DNA from: Rhizobium sp. FKY42
GTDB taxonomy: Bacteria > Pseudomonadota > Alphaproteobacteria > Rhizobiales > Rhizobiaceae
Reading direction: 5' to 3'
Length of the DNA: 64,000 nt
Assembly (NCBI RefSeq): GCF_005222835.1
Contig: NZ_STGA01000004.1
Coordinates: 153,941 to 217,940 of the forward strand
Part shown: positions 35,599 to 45,271 of the stretch, in pieces
Numbering within the stretch: position 1 is the stretch's first letter
Layout of the letters: each line of letters starts with the position of its first letter
Program-made: the position numbers and the translations under genes
Notes under the pieces: model-generated
What the model was told of the DNA's origin: nothing
The model's database searches: none
The model's input: the letters and a program-made list of their open reading frames with translations, nothing else

Positions 35599-36609
35599 AT
35601 GACTGTCAAGGTTGCCATCAACGGCTTCGGCCGCATCGGCCGCAACGTTCTCCGCGCCATCGTCGAGTCGGGTCGCACCGATATCGAAGTTGTTGCGATC
35701 AACGATCTCGGTCCGGTTGAAACCAATGCTCACCTGCTGCGGTACGATTCCATCCATGGCAAGTTCCCGGCAGAGGTCAAGGTCGAGGGCGACACGATTA
35801 CCGTTGGCGGTGGCAAGCCGATCAAGGTCACGGCAGTCAAGGATCCGGCAACGCTGCCGCACAAGGAACTGGGCGTCGACATCGCTCTGGAATGCACGGG
35901 CATCTTCACGGCTCGCGACAAGGCTGCCGCTCACCTGACGGCTGGCGCAAAGCGCGTCATCGTTTCGGCTCCGGCTGACGGTGCGGACCTGACGGTCGTC
36001 TACGGTGTCAACCACGATCAGCTGACGAAGGACCATCTGGTTATCTCCAACGCTTCCTGCACCACGAACTGCCTCGTGCCGGTCGTGAAGGTTCTGGATG
36101 ATGCTGTCGGCATCGACCACGGTTTCATGACGACGATCCACTCCTACACGGGCGACCAGCCGACGCTCGACACCATGCACAAGGATCTGTACCGCGCCCG
36201 CGCCGCAGCTCTTTCCATGATCCCGACCTCGACCGGTGCTGCCAAGGCTGTTGGCCTTGTTCTTCCGCACCTGAAGGGCAAGCTGGACGGCACGTCGATC
36301 CGCGTTCCGACGCCGAATGTTTCCGTGGTGGATTTCAAGTTCGTGGCCAAGCGCGATACGACCGCCAAGGAAATCAACGATGCCATCATCGCTGCGTCGA
36401 ACGGTGCTCTGAAGGGTATCCTCGGCTATACGGATGAGCCGCTGGTTTCGCGTGACTTCAACCACGACAGCCATTCCTCGATCTTCGCGCTCGACCAGAC
36501 GAAGGTTCTGGAAGGAAACTTCGTGCGTGTTCTGAGCTGGTACGACAACGAGTGGGGCTTCTCCAACCGTATGTCCGATACGGCTGTTGCCATGGCAAAG
36601 CTCATCTGA
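35599..36609 (+). CDS. gap: Glyceraldehyde-3-phosphate dehydrogenase, type I
   Basis: A 336-residue NAD-dependent GAPDH. The Rossmann start [18 protein letters not shown] is present, NAD-ribose Asp is in [11 protein letters not shown], the catalytic Cys is in [12 protein letters not shown], and [13 protein letters not shown] is near the C-terminus. TAGGGAG at 35583-35589 supports ATG 35599; ATG 35593 is two codons earlier. It interconverts glyceraldehyde-3-phosphate and 1,3-bisphosphoglycerate. The strong terminator after it separates it from the inserted TadG-like gene. Confidence 0.97.
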   Translation: MTVKVAINGFGRIGRNVLRAIVESGRTDIEVVAINDLGPVETNAHLLRYDSIHGKFPAEVKVEGDTITVGGGKPIKVTAVKDPATLPHKELGVDIALECTGIFTARDKAAAHLTAGAKRVIVSAPADGADLTVVYGVNHDQLTKDHLVISNASCTTNCLVPVVKVLDDAVGIDHGFMTTIHSYTGDQPTLDTMHKDLYRARAAALSMIPTSTGAAKAVGLVLPHLKGKLDGTSIRVPTPNVSVVDFKFVAKRDTTAKEINDAIIAASNGALKGILGYTDEPLVSRDFNHDSHSSIFALDQTKVLEGNFVRVLSWYDNEWGFSNRMSDTAVAMAKLI

Positions 36610-36633
36610 GCCAGCAACCATTCCATCAACGAG

Positions 36634-36658
36634 AAAGGGCGCCGCAAGCGCCCTTTTT
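36634..36658 (+). terminator. Terminator of gap
   Basis: AAAGGGCGC (36634-36642), CGCAA, GCGCCCTTT (36648-36656), with five T in all. Confidence 0.93.
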
Positions 36659-36683
36659 CATGTCCGGTTTCCGTACTGGCTGC

Positions 36684-37970
36684 TTACTTGACCAGTCGCC
36701 CGACGTTTGACGTGCTGCTGCCGTTCGAGGCGGAGGTCGTGGTGCTCGCCGTGGCGGATGGCGTAAATGGCTCCATGCGCCACTTCGACGTGTTCATAAT
36801 AACGGAATTCACCACCATGCTGATCTTGCTTGTCTGGTTCGTCGTCGAGTTATAGGTCACATCGCGGTTGGGCAGATAGATGATGCCTTCGATGTTTTCG
36901 CCCTTGGAACCGTTGAAGATGTATTGCGTCTTGCGGCTATTGTTGGCTGCGTCCGATGTCTTTTCGAACATCAGAATATCTTTGTAGGCGCCGCTGGTCG
37001 AGGGCGAGCCGGTGAAGGTCAATCCGCCGTTCGCCCGGATTTCGCTATCGACATCAGGAAAGTAAAAGGTCACGCCATTTGCCGTGACCGTGGAACCGGA
37101 GTTCAGGATCATTCTGCCCTTGATGATGTGAAGGCCTGGCTTGAAGGTGACGGACGGGCTTCCGTTAAATGTGACATTGCAATGCATGCCGGGCTCGAAT
37201 GTGAAGATATTGCCATCCCGCACGCCAGAGGTGGTGCAGGAAGAAGGCAGCTTAGGCTCGGTGAATTTACCGAGGTAGGGATCGGGATTGACCGCGCAGC
37301 CCGTCTTCAGATTGGAGAGCGTGCCGCCGTTCTTGATATACTTCGTACCTTTGACGCAAAATTCTGCCGTATCAACGGTCGATCCGCCATTCATGATGAA
37401 GGCGGGATCAGCGGTTGAATGAACATCGACACGACAGGCGTTCGACTTGAGGCTGACGCCCGAATTGATGAGCACCGCCTGCGACTGATTCCCAAGAACA
37501 TAAAGGCAAGAGCCGGGCGTCGTCTGTGTCGTGGTGGAGGAGGTCGATGGTGTCGATGGCGCGCCGTTGACCGTAGCCGTTACGCTGAGCGGCAGAGTGG
37601 GCATCCCGATCAGGCCGAGGAAGGAAGTGGTGTAGCCTTGCGAATAGACCCCCGTCAGGCTTCCATCCGCATTCCTGGTCACCTTCAGACGATTGGTCAT
37701 GGCACCGTCGACTTGCGTATCAACGTTTGCTGTGTCGAAAGCAGCAATGAAGTCGGCAGTCACATCCTGCTGCTTGCTCAGATCGCTTTCGCGGGCGGCC
37801 GCCAGAAGACCGCCATCCAGATGCGCCTGCATCTGCTGGCGCTGATCGTAGGCTGCATAGATGTCAAGAGCGCCTCCGCCTGCGAGGAGAAGCACGGGCA
37901 CAACGATCGCTGTCAGAACGCCGAAATTGCCAGACTCGCACCGAGCAAAGGAAGTTTTCGTTTTACGCAA
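36684..37970 (-). CDS. TadE/TadG-like pilus assembly protein
   Basis: A 428-residue protein. It has the TadG-type N-terminus: a short charged leader, then GNFGVLTAIVVPVLLLAGGGALDI (one membrane helix, read in two parts), then ALDIYAAYDQRQQMQAHLDGG. The outer domain is Ser/Thr-, Asn- and Gly-rich with repeated FNGSPS, MNGGSTV, LNSGSTV and ANGGLTF units that suggest a beta-helix-like stack. No other tad/flp pilus gene is near, so it is an orphan. It is opposite in direction to its glycolytic neighbours. Confidence 0.83.
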   Translation of the reverse strand: MRKTKTSFARCESGNFGVLTAIVVPVLLLAGGGALDIYAAYDQRQQMQAHLDGGLLAAARESDLSKQQDVTADFIAAFDTANVDTQVDGAMTNRLKVTRNADGSLTGVYSQGYTTSFLGLIGMPTLPLSVTATVNGAPSTPSTSSTTTQTTPGSCLYVLGNQSQAVLINSGVSLKSNACRVDVHSTADPAFIMNGGSTVDTAEFCVKGTKYIKNGGTLSNLKTGCAVNPDPYLGKFTEPKLPSSCTTSGVRDGNIFTFEPGMHCNVTFNGSPSVTFKPGLHIIKGRMILNSGSTVTANGVTFYFPDVDSEIRANGGLTFTGSPSTSGAYKDILMFEKTSDAANNSRKTQYIFNGSKGENIEGIIYLPNRDVTYNSTTNQTSKISMVVNSVIMNTSKWRMEPFTPSATASTTTSASNGSSTSNVGRLVK

Positions 37971-38293
37971 GGCAGTTCTATCCCATCACATGATGTTACT
38001 GTCGCTTTATCGCCGGATATTGGGCGAAGGCTGTTAAGACACAGTCACGGAGATTTTTAAAAATCGAAGCATGTTTTATTTTAGTATTTTCATATATTTT
38101 ATCGGCATCCCACGCATTACGGCGACCGCCCTGCTGCTGCCCGAATCATCGACGCCTATGCATAATGGAGCGAAGGTTTCTTTCCGTTGCCGTTGTCTTT
38201 TCGGTTGTCGACCGCAAGGCTAGGCTGGAAAGATCGTGAAGAGAGGCTGCACAAGCAGGCTCGGTGACAGTTGGTGCGAGAGGGGCGGGATCT
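37971..38293. other. AT-rich divergent promoter region
   Basis: 323 bases between the TadG-like gene and the antiporter gene, with no gene seen. It holds a perfect 14-base palindrome GATTTTTAAAAATC (38052-38065) and a run of AT-rich sequence (38065-38105) that contrasts with the GC-rich surroundings and could be promoter or nucleoid-protein (for example GapR-type) binding DNA. Confidence 0.5.
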
Positions 38294-40123
38294 TTGGAGG
38301 CGTTTTATGTCGTCGTGCTGGTGGGAACGGTGCTTGTTCTCGCGGCCGCCTTCTCCAGTCTGCTCGCCTTCCGGTTTGGCGCGCCACTTCTTCTGATCTT
38401 TTTGATGATCGGGCTCGTTGCCGGAGTGGACGGGATCGGCATCAATTTCAGCAATTTCTCGATGGCCTATGTGCTGGGTTCGCTGGCGCTTGCCGTCATC
38501 CTGTTTGATTCCGGATTTGGTACATCGCTCCATTCTTTCAAGATCGCGGCTGCGCCTGCCTTGACGATGGCTTCTGTCGGCGTGGTCCTGACGGCTGCCA
38601 TATTCGCCTTTGCGGCGTCCCTGCTGCTCGGCATCGACTGGCTGCACGGAATGCTGCTCGGCTCTATTGTCGCCTCGACCGATGCGGCTGCCGTCTTCTT
38701 CCTTCTGCGCGTTGGCGGAGTGCATATTCGTGACAAGGTGCGCTCAACGCTGGAAGTGGAATCCGGCACCAACGATCCGATGGCGGTGTTTCTCACCATC
38801 GCGCTGGTCGAACTCATCGCCTCGGGACATGGAACCTCCGGTTTCAACCTCGATCTTCTCACTATGTTCGTGAAGCAGATGGGGTTGGGGACGGCACTTG
38901 GCCTGCTGGGCGGATTGATGATCGTCTCCGTGCTCAATCGATTGCCGGTCGATCGAGGCCTTGCTCCCATCTTCGTGCTGGGCTTGGCGATGCTGATCTT
39001 CTCCTTCACCGGGGCGGTGGGCGGCAGCGGTTTTCTGGCGGTTTACGTGGCGGGTATTTTTGCCGGGAACAAGCGCATCTTCGCCAAGGAAGCGATCCGC
39101 CGCTTCCAGGACGGGCTTACCTGGCTTGCGCAGATCATCATGTTTCTGGTGCTGGGGCTTCTGGCGACCCCTTCGCAGTTTCCCACCATCCTGCTTCCTG
39201 CCATCGGGCTTGCGCTCTTCCTGATTTTCGTCGCGCGGCCGATTGCCGTCTGGCTCAGTCTGTTGCCGTTCGACTTTACACAGCAGGAAATCGGCTTTGT
39301 GGCCTGGGTCGGCTTGCGTGGTGCGGTTTCCATCCTGCTCGGCATCATGCCGATTCTGGGCGGCATTGACGACCAGCATGTCTTTTTCAACACCGCGTTC
39401 ATCATCGTGCTCGTCTCGCTGCTGCTGCAAGGCTGGACCATCCGGTCGGTCGCCGAACGGCTGGGCCTGATCATCCCGCCGCGAATGGGCGAGGTGGACA
39501 AAGTGGAACTGGACCTACCGGGCAGGGCCAATCATGAACTCATCTCCTACCGTGTCATCAAGGACAGCCCCATCCTGCGGGGCGAACGAATTCCGCGCTG
39601 GGCCATGCCCTCGCTCGTCATTCGCGATGGCCGCAGCATGCGCTACCAATATGCCGGTCGGTTGCGGGAGAACGACCAGGTCTATCTTTTTATAGCGCCG
39701 GGTTATTCGCGCCTGCTCGACCGGTTGTTTGCCAGCCGCGTGCCGGTGGACGAGGACGATGCGGACTTCTTCGGCGCCTTTGCCATCTCGCCGTCACGGC
39801 CCGCGAAGGAACTGGATGCCGCCTATGGTCCCGGCCTTCTGACGACGGCGGAACAGGCCATGACGGTGGGCGATCTCATGACCTACCGGCTTGGCGGCAA
39901 GGTGGATTACGCGGACCGGGTGCGTCTCGGATCCATCATCCTGATCGTGCGGGACCTGGACGAGCATGAGCATGTGAGTTCCGTCGGTATCTCGCTGGAG
40001 CCTGTCGAGCCCGCTACGCGTCTGCCCATCTTCATCAACATGCGCGAAATCGCCCATCGTATTCGCGATCTCATCCGCCGTTACCGGGGAAAGCCGATAC
40101 CCGGACAGGAAAATCGGGGATAG
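38294..40123 (+). CDS. K+/H+ antiporter, CPA1 family (NhaP2/CvrA type)
   Basis: About 609 residues with some twelve membrane helices, the exchanger motif [16 protein letters not shown] and [17 protein letters not shown] cytoplasmic TrkA_C-like domain ([30 protein letters not shown]) and a CorC-like C-terminus follow. It exchanges K+ or Na+ for protons in pH or osmotic control. GAGGGGCGGGATC precedes TTG 38294, which is preferred. GTG 38264 would add ten residues. It sits between gap and pgk but is not functionally linked to them. Confidence 0.9.
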   Translation: MEAFYVVVLVGTVLVLAAAFSSLLAFRFGAPLLLIFLMIGLVAGVDGIGINFSNFSMAYVLGSLALAVILFDSGFGTSLHSFKIAAAPALTMASVGVVLTAAIFAFAASLLLGIDWLHGMLLGSIVASTDAAAVFFLLRVGGVHIRDKVRSTLEVESGTNDPMAVFLTIALVELIASGHGTSGFNLDLLTMFVKQMGLGTALGLLGGLMIVSVLNRLPVDRGLAPIFVLGLAMLIFSFTGAVGGSGFLAVYVAGIFAGNKRIFAKEAIRRFQDGLTWLAQIIMFLVLGLLATPSQFPTILLPAIGLALFLIFVARPIAVWLSLLPFDFTQQEIGFVAWVGLRGAVSILLGIMPILGGIDDQHVFFNTAFIIVLVSLLLQGWTIRSVAERLGLIIPPRMGEVDKVELDLPGRANHELISYRVIKDSPILRGERIPRWAMPSLVIRDGRSMRYQYAGRLRENDQVYLFIAPGYSRLLDRLFASRVPVDEDDADFFGAFAISPSRPAKELDAAYGPGLLTTAEQAMTVGDLMTYRLGGKVDYADRVRLGSIILIVRDLDEHEHVSSVGISLEPVEPATRLPIFINMREIAHRIRDLIRRYRGKPIPGQENRG

Positions 40124-40205
40124 GAAAAAGGCGACGGGCCTTGCACCGTCCGGCAGGTTGAGTATGGTCCGCTTCGAATTTCAACCATCGAAACGGATTG
40201 CCATA

Positions 40206-41408
40206 ATGCCAGCCTTCAAGACCCTGGACGACCTCTCCGATATCGCAGGCAAGCGCGTTCTCGTGCGCGTGGACCTCAATGTTCCCGTCTCGGACGGAAA
40301 GGTGACGGACGCAACGCGTATCGAGCGTGTCGCTCCGACGATCCTCGAACTGTCCGGCAAGGGCGCAAAAGTTATCCTGCTGGCGCATTTCGGCCGCCCC
40401 AAGGGTGCGCCGGTTGCCGATATGTCCCTGAAGCTGATCGTGCCCGCCGTTGAAGAGGTGCTGGATCACGCCGTTCTGTTTGCCGAGGACTGCATCGGTG
40501 AAGCGGCGGCGTCCGCGGTTTCCAAAATGCAGAACGGCGACATCCTGCTTCTGGAAAACACCCGTTTCCACAAGGGCGAGGAAAAGAACGACGCCGACTT
40601 TACGGCAGCCCTTGCTGCCAATGGCGATATCTTCGTCAACGATGCCTTCTCGGCGGCACACCGCGCCCATTCCTCGACGGAAGGTCTGGCCCACCATCTT
40701 CCCGCCTATGCAGGCCGCACCATGCAGGAAGAACTGGAGGCGCTTGAGAAGGGTCTTGGCAATCCGGCGCGCCCGGTTGTCGCCATTGTTGGCGGCGCCA
40801 AGGTTTCGACCAAGATCGATCTGCTGATGAACCTTGTGAAGAAGGTGGATGCGCTCGTGATCGGTGGTGGCATGGCCAATACCTTCATCGCGGCCCGCGG
40901 CACCTCTGTCGGCAAGTCGCTCTGCGAGCATGATCTGGCGGACACTGCAAAGCAGATCATGATCGAAGCGGCGAGTGCGCAGTGCGCCATCGTTCTGCCG
41001 GTAGACGGCGTGGTTGCCCGCGAGTTCAAGGCCAATGCGGAAAATGAAGTGGTCGATATCGAAGCCATTCCCGCCGACGCCATGGTGCTTGATGTTGGCC
41101 CGAAGTCGATCGCAGCCGTCAATGAATGGATCGGTCGCGCGCACACACTCGTCTGGAACGGCCCGCTTGGTGCTTTTGAAATCGCGCCCTTCGATACAGC
41201 GACAGTTGCTGCTGCAAGATTTGCCGCCGAGCAGACCAAGGCTGGCAAGTTGGTATCCGTTGCGGGTGGTGGCGATACGGTTTCTGCGCTCAACCATGCA
41301 GGTGTCGCAGACAGCTTCTCTTACGTCTCGACCGCCGGTGGTGCCTTCCTCGAATGGATGGAAGGCAAGGAACTGCCGGGCGTCTCTGTCCTGATCAAAA
41401 GCGTCTGA
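40206..41408 (+). CDS. pgk: Phosphoglycerate kinase
   Basis: A 400-residue PGK. N-terminal [41 protein letters not shown], and the C-terminal nucleotide motif [11 protein letters not shown] followed by [13 protein letters not shown] are all in place. It transfers phosphate between 1,3-bisphosphoglycerate and ADP. ATG 40206 gives the family start [10 protein letters not shown]. It lies 82 bases after the antiporter gene and is followed by a strong hairpin. Confidence 0.97.
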   Translation: MPAFKTLDDLSDIAGKRVLVRVDLNVPVSDGKVTDATRIERVAPTILELSGKGAKVILLAHFGRPKGAPVADMSLKLIVPAVEEVLDHAVLFAEDCIGEAAASAVSKMQNGDILLLENTRFHKGEEKNDADFTAALAANGDIFVNDAFSAAHRAHSSTEGLAHHLPAYAGRTMQEELEALEKGLGNPARPVVAIVGGAKVSTKIDLLMNLVKKVDALVIGGGMANTFIAARGTSVGKSLCEHDLADTAKQIMIEAASAQCAIVLPVDGVVAREFKANAENEVVDIEAIPADAMVLDVGPKSIAAVNEWIGRAHTLVWNGPLGAFEIAPFDTATVAAARFAAEQTKAGKLVSVAGGGDTVSALNHAGVADSFSYVSTAGGAFLEWMEGKELPGVSVLIKSV

Positions 41409-41426
41409 ACCGCGACAAAATAGCGC

Positions 41427-41455
41427 GTGCGCAACTCAAGGAAAGAGTTGCGCAC
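41427..41455 (+). terminator. Hairpin after pgk
   Basis: GTGCGCAACTC (41427-41437) and GAGTTGCGCAC (41445-41455) form a perfect 11-bp stem with loop AAGGAAA. A short T tract only appears 20 bases later, so termination efficiency is uncertain. Confidence 0.65.
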
Positions 41456-41492
41456 GTGGAAATCACCAGCTTTAAACTTTTTTAGATGTTTT

Positions 41493-41519
41493 AAACGATT
41501 GAAATAATTTCAATCGTTT
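41493..41519. promoter_or_regulatory. 27-bp perfect palindrome upstream of fba
   Basis: AAACGATTGAAA-TAA-TTTCAATCGTTT is perfectly symmetrical with 12-base arms, 105 bases before the fba start. AACGATT/AATCGTT half-sites resemble those of LacI-family sugar regulators. Further down are ATCCGCGGAT (41562-41571) and AACGGG-ATGAG-CCCGTT (41579-41595). An operator is likely; the regulator is unknown. Confidence 0.55.
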
Positions 41520-41624
41520 CAAGCCTTAAGCGTAGGATTTCCCTCACTAAAAACTTCTGTTATCCGCGGATGATATCCAACGGGATGAGCCCGTTATAGG
41601 CCGACTTAGGGACAGGAGTTGAGT

Positions 41625-42539
41625 ATGGGAGACGCCAAGATGTTGCACAAGATGAGTTCCGCGCCGGGATTTATTGCGGCGCTGGATCAGAGCGGCGGTT
41701 CGACACCGGGAGCCTTGCGTGCCTATGGCGTGATGGAAACCGACTATCAGGGCGACGAGGAGATGTTCCGCCTGATGCACGCCATGCGCGTCCGCATCAT
41801 GAGCGCGCCCTCGTTCACGGGCGACAAGGTTATCGGCGCGATCCTGTTCGAGCGTACGATGGATGGCGATGTCAATGGTGAGCCGGTTCCCTCCTATCTC
41901 TGGGAAAAGCGTGGCGTCGTTCCCTTTCTCAAGATCGACAAGGGCCTGAACGCGGAGGAGAACGGCGTTCAGACCATGAAGCCGATGCCGGAGCTTGACG
42001 CTCTGCTGATCCGTGGCCGTGAAAAGGGCATTTTCGGCACCAAGATGCGTTCGGTCATTGCCAATGCGGATAAGGCCGGCATCGCAGCCGTTGTGAAGCA
42101 GCAGTTCGAAGTAGCACGCCAGATTATCGGTCAGGGCCTGATGCCGATCATCGAGCCGGAAGTCTCCATCAAGAGCCCGACCAAGCAGGAGGCGGAAGCC
42201 ATTCTGCGTGACGAGATTGCTTCGCATCTCGACAAGCTGCCGTCCAGCGAGACAGTCATGCTGAAGCTGACCATCCCGACGGTTGCCGATTTCTATGCTC
42301 CCTTCATCGGCCACAAGTCGGTCGTCCGCGTCGTCGCCCTGTCGGGTGGATACAGCACGGCGGATGCCTGTCAGAAGCTGAAGCATAATCCCGGCATGAT
42401 TGCGAGCTTCTCGCGCGGCCTGACGGAGAGCCTGCGCGTTACGATGACGGATGCCGAGTTCAATGCGGCCGTCGCCGGAACCATTGACCAGATTTACGAC
42501 GCAAGCGTCAACAAGGTTGCGGCCGGCTGCGCTGCTTGA
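41625..42539 (+). CDS. Fructose-bisphosphate aldolase class I
   Basis: About 304 residues of the metal-free, Schiff-base aldolase type found in rhizobia: AALDQSGGSTPGALRAYGV, PFLKIDKGLNAEENGVQ, IIEPEVSIKSPTKQEAE, and VMLKLTIPTVADFY, whose lysine is the candidate Schiff-base residue. It splits fructose-1,6-bisphosphate into triose phosphates, completing the cluster with tkt, gap and pgk. ATG 41625 follows GGGACAGGAG; TTG 41619 is the in-frame alternative. Confidence 0.93.
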   Translation: MGDAKMLHKMSSAPGFIAALDQSGGSTPGALRAYGVMETDYQGDEEMFRLMHAMRVRIMSAPSFTGDKVIGAILFERTMDGDVNGEPVPSYLWEKRGVVPFLKIDKGLNAEENGVQTMKPMPELDALLIRGREKGIFGTKMRSVIANADKAGIAAVVKQQFEVARQIIGQGLMPIIEPEVSIKSPTKQEAEAILRDEIASHLDKLPSSETVMLKLTIPTVADFYAPFIGHKSVVRVVALSGGYSTADACQKLKHNPGMIASFSRGLTESLRVTMTDAEFNAAVAGTIDQIYDASVNKVAAGCAA

Positions 42540-42561
42540 GGCATAGCTGGATCGATTTACG

Positions 42562-42592
42562 AGGCCGCTCCGGAAACGGGGCGGCCTTTCTT
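42562..42592 (+). terminator. Terminator of fba
   Basis: AGGCCGCTCC (42562-42571) pairs with GGGGCGGCCT (42578-42587), with one G-T pair and loop GGAAAC. TTCTT follows. Confidence 0.85.
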
Positions 42593-42646
42593 GTGGGTTG
42601 TACTTCTATTTTTCCGTTTCGCCCTCTGACGTTTTTTAAGGCGCGT

Positions 42647-42808
42647 CTAGCTGAAGTCTCGAACGAGCAGAACGATTGCCCAGGAGACAAAGGCAAGCAC
42701 TGCCAGCTTCCAGAAGTCGGCACGGCGCTTCAGGCCGGGAAGGCCAAGCGGCTTGATGATCTGGACCACCATGGCCAGCAGCAGCAACAGGCCGATGATT
42801 TTCGTCAT
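42647..42808 (-). CDS. Small two-helix membrane protein
   Basis: A 53-residue protein starting MTKIIGLLLLLAMVVQIIKP, with a second helix (FWKLAVLAFVSWAIVLLV) and a short cytoplasmic loop GLPGLKRRADF. The length, two hydrophobic helices and charge pattern argue for a real gene. Function unknown. It stands alone, opposite to fba and divergent from the MFS gene. The frame is open to 42901 but the extra part is not protein-like. Confidence 0.65.
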   Translation of the reverse strand: MTKIIGLLLLLAMVVQIIKPLGLPGLKRRADFWKLAVLAFVSWAIVLLVRDFS

Positions 42809-43059
42809 ATTGTTCCAGATTCCTTCAACCGCAGCCACAGGCTGGACATTTTTCAGCGCCATCAGGATTAGGGCTTGCGAATGAGATTCGGAACCGTTCA
42901 TTCATTAAACAGAGCGAATTCCATCGCGACACCTCTCTAAGTCAGCCGCAATTTCCGGATTCCTGCCAGAATTCTGATTATTTGCGCAATGACTTAACCA
43001 TTGCCGTGCTTTGCTGTCACGGTCCTGTTCACGTTCTGGTTCTGCTCGCGGTTTTGCCG

Positions 43060-44319
43060 ATGCCTCGCAATATTCTGCCTGTTTTCAGTCTTCTCCTCGG
43101 TACACTGTTTCTGTTTCTGGGAAACGGGTTGCAGGGATTGCTTCTGCCGGTGCGCGGTACGCATGAGGGCTATTCCAACGAAATTCTCGGCCTTCTCGGC
43201 ACGACCTGGGCTGCGGGTTTTGTTGCAGGCTGCTTTGCCGCGCCTCTCCTGGTGCGCCGCATTGGCCATGTTCGCGCCTTTTCAGGCTTTGGCGCCATCA
43301 TCTGCCTCAACGTGCTGGTGACAGGCATGTTCGTGAATGATGTAGCCTGGCTGACCCTTCGCGCGGTCACCGGCTTCTGCACCGCCGGAACCTCGATGAT
43401 CATCGAGAGCTGGCTGAACGAGCGCGCGACGAACGAAAGCCGCGGCGCCATCTTTTCGCTCTACATTGCCATAACGCTGATGGGCGTTGTTGGCGGACAG
43501 TTGCTGGTCGGGGTAGCGGATGTCACGACCCCGATCCTGTTCATGGTCTGCGGTATCCTGTACTGCATCGCCATCCTGCCAACCACGATCTCGACAGCCG
43601 CATCGCCGCAACCGCTCAAACGGGTCAGTCTCGATCTCAAGGGGCTCTATCGGAATTCGCCGGTATCCTTCGTCGGCATTCTGATGATCGGTATTGCAAA
43701 CGGCGCTTACGGCACGCTGGTTGCCGTCTTTGGCGCGAAGGCCGGGCTTCACCAAAGCACCATCGCCATCATGGTCAGCATCACCATTTTTGCCGGTGCC
43801 ATCATGCAGTTCCCGGCGGGCCGTCTGTCCGACCGCATGGACCGCCGCTATGTGCTGGCCGCGCTTTCCGCGCTTTCCGCTCTTGCCGGTTTTGTGCTGG
43901 TGGTCCTGCATCCGATGAATGTCTATGTCATTATCGCGCTGGTGGCGATCTATGGTGCAGCGGCCAATGCGCTCTATCCGATCGCTGTTGCGCATGCGAA
44001 CGATTTTGCGGCACCGGAAGATTTCGTAAAAGTGTCGGGCGGCCTGCTTCTGCTCTACGGTATCGGCACTGTCATCGGCCCGACGCTCGGTGGTCCGGTC
44101 ATGACGTATTTCGGTCCGCATGCGCTGTTTGCGGTGACGGCTGTCGCGCATCTGATTGTGGTTGCCTATTCGATTATCCGCAGCCGCATCCGGGCGGCGC
44201 GTCCGCGTGAGGAAAAGGAAAATTATACAACAGCGGTGCCGGGTGCTTCTGCACAACTGGCAACGCCGGAGGGCCTGAAGCTCGATCCGCGCGCGACAGG
44301 CTCTACCGACCGGCGTTGA
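43060..44319 (+). CDS. MFS transporter
   Basis: About 419 residues with twelve membrane helices. The family loop between helices 2 and 3 (GTTWAAGFVAGCFAAPLLVRRIGHVRAF, read in two parts) and its counterpart FPAGRLSDRMDRRYVLAA are clear. It resembles the YcaD-like group of small-molecule efflux carriers. ATG 43060 starts the first helix directly. Upstream frame to 42982 is open but hydrophobic without family likeness. A TTAACCAT box lies at 42994-43001. Confidence 0.88.
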   Translation: MPRNILPVFSLLLGTLFLFLGNGLQGLLLPVRGTHEGYSNEILGLLGTTWAAGFVAGCFAAPLLVRRIGHVRAFSGFGAIICLNVLVTGMFVNDVAWLTLRAVTGFCTAGTSMIIESWLNERATNESRGAIFSLYIAITLMGVVGGQLLVGVADVTTPILFMVCGILYCIAILPTTISTAASPQPLKRVSLDLKGLYRNSPVSFVGILMIGIANGAYGTLVAVFGAKAGLHQSTIAIMVSITIFAGAIMQFPAGRLSDRMDRRYVLAALSALSALAGFVLVVLHPMNVYVIIALVAIYGAAANALYPIAVAHANDFAAPEDFVKVSGGLLLLYGIGTVIGPTLGGPVMTYFGPHALFAVTAVAHLIVVAYSIIRSRIRAARPREEKENYTTAVPGASAQLATPEGLKLDPRATGSTDRR

Positions 44320-44348
44320 TCCGTGGGTTCATTGATGACAGGAAAGTG

Positions 44349-44381
44349 AGAGCGCACAGCCGTTCGCAGGCTGGACGCTCT
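44349..44381 (+). terminator. Hairpin between MFS and MBL-fold genes
   Basis: AGAGCG-CA-CAGCC (44349-44361) pairs with GGCTG-GA-CGCTCT (44369-44381), an 11-bp stem with a 2x2 internal loop. Little T follows, so its role as a terminator is uncertain. Confidence 0.45.
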
Positions 44382-44428
44382 TCAATGTCTGCCGCATCTT
44401 TCGTTCACGAAGACGAGGGATTGGCACC

Positions 44429-45262
44429 ATGTTTCGCGCAGTCGCATTCGCTTTGATGTCAGGCGTGTTTTTCGCGGGCTCGCACCTCGGTGTCGCCCAA
44501 GCGCAAGATCAGCCTCGCCCCGCCAGTCAGTGTCAGGCGATTGCCGAAACGGTGCCGAAGGCGAGCTTCGTAAGCTTCAAGCCGCAGCAGATGGCGCAGG
44601 CCCGAAAGATTGCCGAGGATGTTCGGATCAGCTTCATCGGTCATTCGACCTATTCCATTGAAAGCCCGGAAGGCGTGCTGATCGCGACCGACTACAGCGG
44701 CCATTACCGGCCTCAGCGACTGCCGGATATCGTCACGATGAACAAGGCCCATTCCACGCATTATACGCGCACACCCGATGCGGGCATCAAGCATGTGCTG
44801 CCGGGCTGGAGTGACACGCCGGGGCAGAAGGCGGACCATCACGTCGTAGTCGGCGATACCTACACGCGTAATGTTTCAACGGATATCCGCGCCTATGGCG
44901 GCTTTGAGGAAAACGGTAATTCGATCTTCATCTTCGAGATCGCCGGTCTGTGCATCGGCCATCTTGGCCATCTGCATCATGAACTGACCGACAGCCACTA
45001 TACGCAGATCGGGCGCCTTGACGTTCTTATGGTGCCGACCGATGGCGGGTTGACAATGGGGGCTGATAGCATGAGCCGCGTCGTGCAGCGCCTGCGGTCC
45101 TCCCTCATCCTTCCCATGCATCGCAGTGGCCCGCCGCTCGAGCGGTTTCTGACGATGTTCGACGGCAAATTCGATATCGTTTACGCAAAGGATCCGGTGA
45201 TTACTGTCTCCCTGCGGAACCTGCCGCGAAAGCCGCAGATCCTGATTCCGCAGGGAATGTAG
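44429..45262 (+). CDS. Exported MBL-fold (UlaG-like) metallohydrolase
   Basis: A 277-residue protein with a signal peptide (VAFALMSGVFFAGSHLGVAQA) and a metallo-beta-lactamase fold related to UlaG lactonases. FIGHSTYSIESPEGVLIATD (read in two parts) opens the fold, and CIGHLGHLHHEL, PTDGG and LPMHRSG follow. The classical HxHxDH motif is altered: the first part reads NKAHSTHYT. The metal site may be unusual. The substrate is unknown. It converges with the PNPOx-like gene. Confidence 0.82.
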   Translation: MFRAVAFALMSGVFFAGSHLGVAQAQDQPRPASQCQAIAETVPKASFVSFKPQQMAQARKIAEDVRISFIGHSTYSIESPEGVLIATDYSGHYRPQRLPDIVTMNKAHSTHYTRTPDAGIKHVLPGWSDTPGQKADHHVVVGDTYTRNVSTDIRAYGGFEENGNSIFIFEIAGLCIGHLGHLHHELTDSHYTQIGRLDVLMVPTDGGLTMGADSMSRVVQRLRSSLILPMHRSGPPLERFLTMFDGKFDIVYAKDPVITVSLRNLPRKPQILIPQGM

Positions 45263-45271
45263 GCGGGATTA

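Noticed and set aside
36684..37970. Tad/Flp pilus locus
   Set aside because: Only a single TadG-like gene is seen; no tadA, cpaB, rcpA or flp gene lies in the window.
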